Positions 57,846 through 64,000 of a stretch of 64,000 nucleotides of DNA are shown here, piece after piece. The first letter of the stretch is position 1. Each line of letters starts with the position of its first letter. Location of the stretch: contig CAVRTQ010000032.1 of assembly GCA_963724195.1 (NCBI GenBank), forward strand, positions 1 to 64,000. The letters are read 5' to 3'. Made by a program: the position numbers and the translations under genes. This DNA is from Solirubrobacter sp963724195 (GTDB lineage: Bacteria > Actinomycetota > Thermoleophilia > Solirubrobacterales > Solirubrobacteraceae). The notes below the pieces were generated by a model. It saw only the letters and a program-made list of their open reading frames with translations. It was not told where the DNA came from and made no database searches.

Positions 57846-58403
57846 GCTCCGCTCCCCTCCAGGCGTTGGCGCAGCCCGGTGAGCCCGCGGCTGACGCGCT
57901 TGCGGATGACGGCCTCCGACGTGGACGCGCGGCGCGCGATGGCCTCGTACTCGTCCTCGTCGAGCACGCGGGCGAGCACCGCCTGCGCGCTGGTCGGGCG
58001 GCAGGGCCCGCAGGCCCTCGCGCAGGAGCGGGGACGCCGCGTCGGCGGTGGCCAGCGTTTCCACGCGCTCCAGCCCCTCGTCGGTGAGCGCGATCGGGTT
58101 CATGCCCAGCCGCCTGCGCGCGCGGTCCTCGACCGCGCCCTTCTGGGCGGCGTGGATGAGCTGGCGCCGCGCGATCCCGTACAGCCAGGCCACCGCGGGC
58201 CCCTTGTCGGGACGGTGGCGGTGCGCGCCGTCGAGGGCGGCGGCGAACGTCTCGGCCGCCAGGTCGGCGGCGGTCTCCGCGCAGCGCGTACGCCGCGCGA
58301 AGTAGGCGATCACCCCGGCGACGTGGCGGCGGTAGAAGACCGCGAACGCGTCAGGCTGCGTCCTGGTCGCCGCGAGGAGCTCGTCGTCGGTGCGCGCGTC
58401 CAT
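57842..58403 (-). CDS. ECF-family sigma factor (frameshifted)
   Basis: Region 2 reads DAFAVFYRRHVAGVIAYFARR, TAADLAAETFAAALDGAHRH and PAVAWLYGIARRQLIHAAQ. After one extra base near 58005, region 4 reads QAVLARVLDEDEYEAIARRASTSEAVIRKRVSRGLTGLRQRL. The whole has about 187 residues. Region 4 ends in the helix-turn-helix pattern but is divergent. It leads a three-gene unit (sigma, small membrane protein, foldase) with two 4-nt overlaps. Confidence 0.88.
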
Positions 58404-58439
58404 CTGTATGGACTTAGACGCGGCGCGACGAGCTGTGAC

Positions 58440-58981
58440 CTAAACGTTGATTAAGCGTTCAGCTTCGTCCGCGGCGCGGCTGATGAGGTCGGCGACCTCG
58501 GCGGTGGATTGCCGCCACTTGCCCAGCACGTAGGCGGCGACGATCTCCGGGTCGCTCGAGTCCGGACGGCCGACGCCGATCCGCACGCGATGGAAGTCCG
58601 GGGACCCCATCTCGCGCTTGAGCGACTTGAGGCCGTTGTGGCCGGCGAGCCCACCCCCCAGGCGAGTGCGGATCTCACCGAAAGGAAGGTCGATCTCGTC
58701 GTGCAGGACGAGCACCTGGTCGAGCTCGAGCTTGAACGAGCCGCGCGCGGGACCGGCGCTGCGGCCCGCCTCGTTCATGAACGTGAGCGGCTTGAGCAGG
58801 GCGACCCGGGGATGCCCCCGGGGCGAGTCCGGCCTTCAGCCAGCTCGCCCGCGAACTTCTTCTTGGCGCGCGGGAGTTCCCAGCGGCGCGCCAACTCGTC
58901 GGCGACCTTGAAGCCGACGTTGTGCGGTGTGTCGGCGTAGCCGGGCCCGGGGTTGCCGAGCCCGACGATCAGCCAGTCAAC
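58440..58981 (-). CDS. pth: Peptidyl-tRNA hydrolase (frameshifted; start codon unclear)
   Basis: Pth releases tRNA from stalled peptidyl-tRNA. The first frame shows DWLIVGLGNPGPGYADTPHNVGFKVADE (catalytic Asn and His), RWELPRAKKKFAGELAEG; the second shows VALLKPLTFMNEAG, LVLHDEIDLPFGEIR (catalytic Asp) and GGGLAGHNGLKSLKREMGSP. One C appears missing in a C run near 58815. The expected start Val before DWLIV is GTT at 58981, not a start codon, and no ATG, GTG or TTG is in frame; a one-base miscall of GTG is likely. It follows rplY by about 20 bp, a common pairing. Confidence 0.92.
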
Positions 58982-59001
58982 GGGTGTGGAGCCGAAGACC
59001 T

Positions 59002-59688
59002 TCAGGACTCGTCAGAGGACTCGGCGGCGGGCTCAGAGCCCTCGCCGGCGCCCTCGCCGCCCGCGGTCTCAGCGCCTTCCTCACCCACGAGCGCCGTTTC
59101 GGTCTCGATGTCGTCGTCGTCCTTCACGACCGTCGGCGGGGTGATGGTGGCGACGAGCGTCTCCTCCGGGTCGTCCAGGAAGACGACGCCCTTCGGCGCG
59201 GTCAGTTCCTTGAGGAGCAGCGTGGCGTTCATCTCGAGACCGGACACGTCGTGCTGGATGACGTCCGGGATGTCGCCCGGGAGCGCCTCGACGTTGAGCT
59301 CGCGCGTCTCCTGCGAGAGCACGCCGCCCTCGAAAACGCCTGGAGAATCATCGGCGCCGAGCAGCTCGAGCACGACCGTCGTATGGATCGTCTCGTTCAT
59401 GTTCACGCGGAGGAAGTCCACGTGCATGATGTCGCCGCGCACCGGATGGCGCTGGACGTCCTTGACCAACACCGGGGCGGCGGTGCCGCCGTCGATGTCG
59501 ATGTCGAGGATCGCGCCGGAGTGAGCAAGGGTGTTGCGCAAGATGCGCGCGTCGACGGCGAAGTGCGAAGGCTCGCCGTCACCGCCGTAGATGACGCCAG
59601 GCACGTTGCCCGAGCGGCGCAAGCGGCGCGTGGCACGCGAGCCCTCGGGGTCGCGGGCGGTCAGAGAGAGCTTCGTGGAGTCGGACAT
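59002..59688 (-). CDS. rplY: 50S ribosomal protein L25 (Ctc form)
   Basis: A 228-residue protein. The 5S-rRNA-binding domain reads KLSLTARDPEGSRATRRLRR, SGNVPGVIYGGDGEPSHFAV, ILDIDIDGGTAAPVLVKDVQRHPVRGD and IMHVDFLRVNMNE. A C-terminal TL5-like domain (VLELLGADDSPGVFEGG, VEALPGDIPDVIQHDVSGLE) and an acidic Gly/Glu/Ala tail follow. This is the long Ctc/TL5 form. ATG 59688 was chosen; the longer frame has no family match. Confidence 0.95.
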   Translation of the reverse strand: MSDSTKLSLTARDPEGSRATRRLRRSGNVPGVIYGGDGEPSHFAVDARILRNTLAHSGAILDIDIDGGTAAPVLVKDVQRHPVRGDIMHVDFLRVNMNETIHTTVVLELLGADDSPGVFEGGVLSQETRELNVEALPGDIPDVIQHDVSGLEMNATLLLKELTAPKGVVFLDDPEETLVATITPPTVVKDDDDIETETALVGEEGAETAGGEGAGEGSEPAAESSDES

Positions 59689-59792
59689 GATCTGGAAGGT
59701 CGCGGCGGGCAGGGTGAAGCGCCGCGACGAGCGGCCGACGATGGTAGCGAATGTGTTATGCCCTCCACCCGCCGCGGGTATCCATAAGGGCA

Positions 59793-60194
59793 ATGTCCCC
59801 CGACGCGGAGCTGCTCGTGATCTTCGGAGTCCTCCATCTTGTGGCCCTGGTACTAGGCGGCGCGCTGTTCCTGATGTTCCTGCGTTCTGACAACGCGTCT
59901 ACATGGTCCCCAGACGACGAGGACGACTCCGGGGGCGGCGGCAACGACCGCGTCTCGGACAAGCCCAAGACGTCACCCAACGGCGGGATTCCGCTGCCGT
60001 TCGCCGTTCAGTCCGACAAGCGCCTGCGCTCCGGGCACGACAAGCTGGCCGACCCTGGCCGGCGGACCGTGCGCACGCGTAAGACCCTCGAACCGGCGCG
60101 TCCGACGCGCCGCCGGGTCACGTCCCGGGCCGATTTGCGGCGGGCTACGCCCGCGCGAGATCGGCTTGAGAAATCGCTTCGCGGATTTCTCTAA
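59793..60194 (+). CDS. Single-pass membrane hypothetical protein
   Basis: A 133-residue product: MSPDAELLVIFGVLHLVALV, helix continuing LGGALFLMFLR, an acidic Gly-rich stretch (DDEDDSGGGGNDR), and a proline/arginine-rich end (RTRKTLEPARPTRRRVTSRA). It is likely a small bitopic protein with a disordered tail. No family is recognised. It diverges from rplY and converges on the GH2 gene, sharing 4 bp. Confidence 0.62.
   Translation: MSPDAELLVIFGVLHLVALVLGGALFLMFLRSDNASTWSPDDEDDSGGGGNDRVSDKPKTSPNGGIPLPFAVQSDKRLRSGHDKLADPGRRTVRTRKTLEPARPTRRRVTSRADLRRATPARDRLEKSLRGFL
60168..60191. terminator. Convergent hairpin at gene ends
   Basis: GAGAAATC and GATTTCTC flank an 8-nt loop at the shared 3' ends of the membrane protein and GH2 genes. 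Its A/T-rich stem stands out; it may end both transcripts. Confidence 0.5.
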
Positions 60195-62068
60195 CTGCCA
60201 GCGGCCGGCCCGAACTGGACCGTCTGCTTGAACCAGCGCTGGATGTCGAAGAACGCGGGCTTCTTGACCCCGTCGTAGGAGACGAGGCCCTTCTGATGGA
60301 TCGGGGCGGTCGGACGGGGGTTGCCGCCCTCCCAGCCCGGGCGGACCCAGAACTCGTTCAGCGCCCAGTAGATGACGCCGCTCAGCCACGGCTTCGAGTT
60401 CATGACGGTCATCTGGTAGTTGATCCAGTCCTGCTGGAAGGCCCAGGTGCCCTTCTCCTCGATCGGGCCGTCACGGTTCGACTCCGCGCCGAACTCCGTG
60501 ATCATCAGCGCCTGGTTCGGGTAGCAGGCGCGCACCGCGTCGAGGTAGCCGGACAGCTTCGTGCGATCGAAGATCTGCCCGCTCGGGCCGGGGTACCAGC
60601 CGAAGTAGTTGTTGAAGCCGATCACGTCGAGCGACTTGTACTGCGCCGCCTGGCAGAGCGAGTTCGGGTAGGCGGCGACGGCGATGCCCACCGGGCGCGT
60701 CGGGTCCAGCTCCTTCGCCATCTTGACCGCGGCGTTGATGTAGGAGATCTGCACCGGGCCGGGCTGTGAGGACAGCTCGTTGCCGATCGACCACAGCATC
60801 ACCGACGCGTGGTTCTCGTGGGCGCCGATCATCCGGGTCAGCTCGTCGACCGCGGCGCGCCGGACCGCGGGCTCCTTCAGCACCAGCGTCGGGACGCTGT
60901 AGACCGGGATCTCCTCCCAGATCAGCAGGCCGAGCCGGTCCGCGAGCTCATGCGTGTACGGGTGGAACGGGTAGTGCGTGCGCAGCACCGTGCCGCCGGC
61001 TTCCTTGGTGAGCTTCACCAGCTCCTCGCGGCGCGCGTTGTCGATCGCGAAGCCGGCCGCCTTGGAGTCCTCGTGCAGCCCCATGCCGCGGATGTTGATC
61101 GGCGCGCCGTTGAGGAAGAGCTTGCCCTGGGAGACCTTGATCGAGCGGATGCCGCTGTGCAGGCTGTAGCCGGCGACCTTGGCCCCGTCGACGCGGACGG
61201 TGAAGGAGACGTCGTAGAGGTTCGGGTTCTGCGGCGACCACAGGCGCGGCTTGGCGATCTTGATCCGCTTGGTGAACGCGGCGATGCCGTCCGCCCCGAT
61301 CGTCTTGGACCCGAAGTTCACGGTGCGGTCCCCGAACTTGCCGGTGAGCGTGACGCGTTGGCCGCGCGCGGTGACGTTGCGCAGGTTGAGGTCCATGCGC
61401 ACGCTCGCGTCGCAGGTGCCGCACGCGATCTCCGGCCGGACCTGGACCTTCTGGAAGTCGACCGTGTCCAGCTTCTTGAGGTAGACCTCGCGCTGGATGC
61501 CGGAGTAGTTCCACCAGCCGCCGGACGGGACGCCGTCGGCGTTGGTGCGCGCCGGCGGGAAGTCGCTGTCCAGGCGCCTGGAGTCCACGCGCACGACGAG
61601 CCGGTTCTTCCCGCGTCGCTTGAGCGCGTTCGCGGCCTGGACCTCGAACGGGAGGTACGCGCCCGCGTTCTCGCCGATCGGCGCGCCGTTGAGCCACACC
61701 CGCGCGCGGTAGTTGACCGACTCGAAGCGGAACGCCCACTCCAGCGCGCTGTCCGCGCTCGGCAGCTCGAAATCCTTGCGGTACCAGCCGATCCCGCCGG
61801 CCATCGACTCGTTGGAGGCGTCGCCGAGGTTCCACACGTTCGGGACCTTGACCCTGCTCCAGCCCGCCTTCGACGCGCTGCGCATCCAGCGCTGCTTGAC
61901 GCCCTGATCGGTGGCGTCGAGCCGGAACAGCCAGTCGCCGTCGAGCAGGTAGCGGCCGTCCGGACCGTCCTGGTAGAGCGCTTGCTCGTCGGGCTTCTGG
62001 GCGTGCGCGGTGGCCGGGAACAGGACGAAAAGCGCGAAAATCGGCAGGAGGAAGCGGAGGCGGGCCAT
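60191..62068 (-). CDS. Secreted GH2 glycosidase (beta-galactosidase/beta-glucuronidase type)
   Basis: A 625-residue exported glycosidase. The signal peptide is LRFLLPIFALFVLFPATAHA. The sugar-binding domain contains WSRVKVPNVWNLGDASNESM and GGIGWYRKDFELPS; an Ig-like domain follows. The TIM barrel has IRGMGLHEDSKAAG, VLRTHYPFHPYTHELADRLG, the acid/base Glu in LWSIGNELSSQPG (about residue 430) and the nucleophile Glu in LMITEFGAESNRDG (about 524). It hydrolyses beta-galactosides or beta-glucuronides outside the cell. ATG 62068 begins the signal peptide; the frame is open further up into the next gene, likely due to an indel there. Confidence 0.93.
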   Translation of the reverse strand: MARLRFLLPIFALFVLFPATAHAQKPDEQALYQDGPDGRYLLDGDWLFRLDATDQGVKQRWMRSASKAGWSRVKVPNVWNLGDASNESMAGGIGWYRKDFELPSADSALEWAFRFESVNYRARVWLNGAPIGENAGAYLPFEVQAANALKRRGKNRLVVRVDSRRLDSDFPPARTNADGVPSGGWWNYSGIQREVYLKKLDTVDFQKVQVRPEIACGTCDASVRMDLNLRNVTARGQRVTLTGKFGDRTVNFGSKTIGADGIAAFTKRIKIAKPRLWSPQNPNLYDVSFTVRVDGAKVAGYSLHSGIRSIKVSQGKLFLNGAPINIRGMGLHEDSKAAGFAIDNARREELVKLTKEAGGTVLRTHYPFHPYTHELADRLGLLIWEEIPVYSVPTLVLKEPAVRRAAVDELTRMIGAHENHASVMLWSIGNELSSQPGPVQISYINAAVKMAKELDPTRPVGIAVAAYPNSLCQAAQYKSLDVIGFNNYFGWYPGPSGQIFDRTKLSGYLDAVRACYPNQALMITEFGAESNRDGPIEEKGTWAFQQDWINYQMTVMNSKPWLSGVIYWALNEFWVRPGWEGGNPRPTAPIHQKGLVSYDGVKKPAFFDIQRWFKQTVQFGPAAGS

Positions 62069-62079
62069 CACGGCGAATC

Positions 62080-62551
62080 TCAACACGCGCTCCGGCGGGA
62101 AGTTGCTGCGGTTGCACTCGGGCGGCAGGCGTCGTCGTTGCCGATCGGGCGCAGAGATCGAGAGCAGCTCGACCTTCGCGCCCGACAGCGGGCCGTCACG
62201 GCGGACGCGCACGCACTGCACGACGGGCAGGCTCGTTCCCGCCCGCCAGGCGACGCGACCGGTGCCGGTGACGCGCGTGAGGGGGAGCTGGACGCTCGGC
62301 TCGTACTGGAGGATCTCGACCCGGCCGCCGCGCTTGAGCTCATCCACGAACGTGGTCGTGGCGGTCACGCAGGCCGGTTGGCGGGCGCACGCCGGGGTGG
62401 CGCTCAGCACGGCGCGGGCGTCACCGCGGGCCTGCGCCTCGGCCACGTCGAGCACGCGGCTGCGCTCCGTGCCGGTGGCGGCCAGCGCACGGGCCAGCAT
62501 CGCGCTGATCCCGATGAAGAAGAACAGCGCGAAGCCGACGACGATGAGCAC
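62080..62551 (-). CDS. Short membrane-anchored hypothetical protein (frame unclear at its end)
   Basis: The N-terminus MLIVVGFALFFFIGISAMLARAL forms a membrane helix. The external part has RSRVLDVAEAQARGDARAVL, ACARQPACVTATTTFVDELK, VEILQYEPSVQLPLTRVTGT and PVVQCVRVRRDGPLSGAKVELL. It then reads SISAP, and the frame either continues straight into the GH2 gene or shifts to stop at 62080. The pattern of external pairs of Cys and one helix suggests a pilin-like or TadE-type surface protein; this is a guess. It is followed by the GH2 gene in the same direction. Confidence 0.6.
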
Positions 62552-62607
62552 CCGGGTCCGCCTCAGAGGACCGGAGTTCTATAGGAAGGCGGGGGGCGGG
62601 GGGCGGG

Positions 62608-63312
62608 TTACCCAGTCTGATGAAAATCGTCCCCGTTGAGCTCGAGGAAGCGCTGGACGGAGGCTTCCTGCCGGCCCAGCTGCTCGGCGAGGTTCATCGC
62701 ATGCTCGGCCGCGACCTCGAGGAAGTCGGCGAGGCAGCGCTCCGGGTCGTCGGGGAGCGGATAGACGCGCACCACGTCCTGCTGGCCGACGGCGATCCCC
62801 ATCGGCGGACGGCCCTCGCCGAGCGAGCGGGCGCTGCAGACGGCCGTGACGACGATCTGCTTCTCCGGGCTCACCAGCGCCGTGGGCAGCAGCCGAGGGG
62901 CGGGCAGGCGCACGTCCAGGCGCAGGCGGCGGTCCACGCGGACGTGATCGTGCGCGAGGTCCTCGAACGGCTCGCGCCAGATGTCGAGCACGGTGTCGGC
63001 GCCGACGAGCGCGTCGCGTAGTGCGGCGGCCTGCTCCTGGAAGAGGTGCTCGGCCTCCGCGCGGTCGCCGGCCTCGGCCAGGTCCAGGTCGCACGGGACG
63101 CGCAACAGCTCGTCCTTGCCCACCGCGTCTCCCGCCCCGCGACCGCCGTGCGCGACGTAGGTCTGGATCGTCCCGAGGTCCTTGCGGCCGTGGAAGACGA
63201 CGGTCAGGGCCTCAGACAGCGTGAGCGGCGTGACGCGCAGGGCGACCGATGCGGCCGCCTCGGCATCGATGAGGGCTCGCTTGAGCAGGTCGTCTGAATG
63301 ATCTTCGTTCAT
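62608..63312 (-). CDS. Hypothetical protein
   Basis: A 234-residue soluble protein: LLKRALIDAEAAASVALRVT, LSEALTVVFHGRKDLGTIQTY, LFQEQAAALRDALVGADTVL, DIWREPFEDLAHDHVRVDRR, LLPTALVSPEKQIVVTAVCSAR and DVVRVYPLPDDPERCLADFL. Mixed alpha/beta. No motif is known to me. It is the first gene of a possible unit with the small membrane protein and the GH2 gene. Confidence 0.76.
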   Translation of the reverse strand: MNEDHSDDLLKRALIDAEAAASVALRVTPLTLSEALTVVFHGRKDLGTIQTYVAHGGRGAGDAVGKDELLRVPCDLDLAEAGDRAEAEHLFQEQAAALRDALVGADTVLDIWREPFEDLAHDHVRVDRRLRLDVRLPAPRLLPTALVSPEKQIVVTAVCSARSLGEGRPPMGIAVGQQDVVRVYPLPDDPERCLADFLEVAAEHAMNLAEQLGRQEASVQRFLELNGDDFHQTG

Positions 63313-63429
63313 CGCGTCCGTCCTTGAGCGAAGTATCGGTCTTCGTGACGAACATCATTACCGCCCGCCGGTCGGAATACGCAACGGCCGAATGGCCAGC
63401 GCGTCGAAAATGGGTAATGTCGGCCCCCG

Positions 63430-63711
63430 ATGAAGTTCATCTACAAGCCGATCGGCATCTTTCTGGGGATCCTGGGCGGACTGCTCGGGAAGCGGCTGTT
63501 CAACCTCGCCTGGACGAAGATCGACGACGAGGACCCGCCCAAGGCCACGACCGAGTACTCGCCGTGGGTCAAGATCATCGGCGCCGCCGCGCTGCAGGGC
63601 GTGATCTTCAAGGTCACGCGGGTGGTCGTCGATCGCTACGGCGCGATCGGGTGGACCTATCTCACTGGTTCGTGGCCGGGGGAGAAGCGTCCGGACCCCG
63701 ACGACGACTGA
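63430..63711 (+). CDS. DUF4235 membrane protein
   Basis: A 93-residue protein: MKFIYKPIGIFLGILGGLLGKRLFN, LAWTKIDDEDPPKATTEY, WVKIIGAAALQGVIFKVTRVVVDRYGA. Two hydrophobic segments and the PPKATTE...W..I..AA.LQG pattern fit DUF4235, widespread in actinobacteria and of unknown function. It ends at a hairpin. Confidence 0.86.
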   Translation: MKFIYKPIGIFLGILGGLLGKRLFNLAWTKIDDEDPPKATTEYSPWVKIIGAAALQGVIFKVTRVVVDRYGAIGWTYLTGSWPGEKRPDPDDD

Positions 63712-63735
63712 ACCTCGCCCTTCGGGCTCGGTTCA
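63709..63735 (+). terminator. Hairpin at the DUF4235 stop codon
   Basis: TGAACC, GCCC and their complements pair around a TTC loop with a small internal mismatch. The first bases are the TGA stop codon of the DUF4235 gene. Confidence 0.55.
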
Positions 63736-63739
63736 GTTT

Positions 63740-63767
63740 GGGGAACTCGCCTAAGGGCTCGTTCCCC
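63740..63767. terminator. Second convergent hairpin
   Basis: GGGGAAC and GTTCCCC pair around a loop containing ACTCGCC/GGGCTCG-type blocks and the stop of the minus-strand gene at 63751-63753. ACTCGCC also occurs in the dispersed repeats. Confidence 0.5.
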
Positions 63768-64000
63768 CGCGCTTGCGGATCACGTGCCCCCGCTCGCGGT
63801 ACTCGGCGAGCGCCGCTTCGAAGCCCTGGAAGTCCCGCTGCAAGAGCAGTTGCAGCGGGCGGCCGCGGAGCCACGCCTTCGGCGGCGGCTCTTCGCCGAT
63901 CAGCTGCAGCAGGATCTGGACCTCCGGGCGGTAGTCCTCGTCGCCGGTGATGACGGCGAGCGGGTCGCTGTCGAGGATCTGCAGCAGCTCCTCGTCGGAG
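63751..64000 (-). CDS. Hypothetical protein, C-terminal part (cut by window edge)
   Basis: The last 82 residues read SDEELLQILDSDPLAVITGD, EDYRPEVQILLQLIGEEPPP, KAWLRGRPLQLLLQRDFQGF and EAALAEYRERGHVIRKRGGT. Mainly helical, no family recognised. The start lies beyond the window. It converges with the DUF4235 gene. Confidence 0.65.
   Translation of the reverse strand, partial: SDEELLQILDSDPLAVITGDEDYRPEVQILLQLIGEEPPPKAWLRGRPLQLLLQRDFQGFEAALAEYRERGHVIRKRGGTSP

Overview
The window is a chromosomal segment of a very G+C-rich bacterium. Codon third positions are almost all G or C, GTG and TTG starts are common, and many neighbouring genes overlap by exactly 4 nt (GTGA or ATGA). The gene content fits a Thermoleophilia-type actinobacterium, most likely the Solirubrobacterales: a DUF4235 protein, a large LAL-type LuxR regulator, RskA-type sigma/anti-sigma pairs, a CopC/YcnI/CopD copper operon, secreted FPITGG-type repeat proteins, and csrA. 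That placement is inferred from gene content; no 16S gene is present.

Layout. 1-3.7 kb: permease fragment, small membrane protein, tandem VOC protein, acyl-CoA synthetase. 3.7-7.6 kb: D-glucuronyl C5-epimerase-like lipoprotein, then a fatty acid desaturase coupled to a cyclopropane-fatty-acyl synthase. 7.7-9.4 kb: DEAD-box helicase and a c-type cytochrome. 9.4-13.5 kb: copper-handling operon. 13.5-19.3 kb: patatin phospholipase, an ECF sigma/anti-sigma pair divergent from a secreted repeat protein, and two unknown genes. 19.4-24.1 kb: LAL regulator, secreted propeller protein, DUF4177 protein, tRNA-fMet. 24-30.8 kb: CoA-binding and DUF72 proteins, hydroxyacid dehydrogenase, Ppx/GppA phosphatase, TPP enzyme, DsbA-family protein, HxlR-SCP2 regulator. 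30.8-36.3 kb: DUF167 protein, tRNA-Leu, a membrane-linked sigma factor, CsaA, an Lrp-like/MBL-fold operon, SelD. 36.3-40.2 kb: PadR-controlled ABC exporter followed by an unusually structured intergenic region. 40.2-49.6 kb: rhomboid-like pseudoprotease, glutamate-cysteine ligase-like enzyme, DUF2090 protein, malic enzyme, CsrA, GNAT, ftsB-eno-mazG. 49.6-59.7 kb: two paralogous PpiC-type foldase lipoproteins flanking mfd, pnuC-nadR and a methyltransferase; the second foldase is coupled to an ECF sigma factor; then pth-rplY. 59.8-64 kb: GH2 glycosidase and small unknowns.

How genes work together. Clear functional units are membrane lipid remodelling (desaturase then cyclopropanation), copper homeostasis at the cell surface (CopC, YcnI, a His-rich membrane protein, CopC-CopD), nicotinamide riboside salvage (PnuC-NadR), an autoregulated PadR/ABC efflux unit, and cell-surface foldase production tied to an ECF sigma factor.

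Data quality. About 15 genes are split by apparent one-base insertions or deletions, although both halves keep full family similarity. This points to residual indel errors in the assembly rather than gene decay, so these genes are annotated as whole genes with the shift position noted. No rRNA, CRISPR array, insertion sequence, prophage or recognisable defence island was seen. The most interesting leads are the multi-hairpin region at 39.9-40.2 kb, dispersed palindromic repeats at gene ends, the unassigned member of the copper operon, the sigma factor carrying its own zinc-finger-like and surface-type tail, and the zinc-ribbon rhomboid without catalytic residues.
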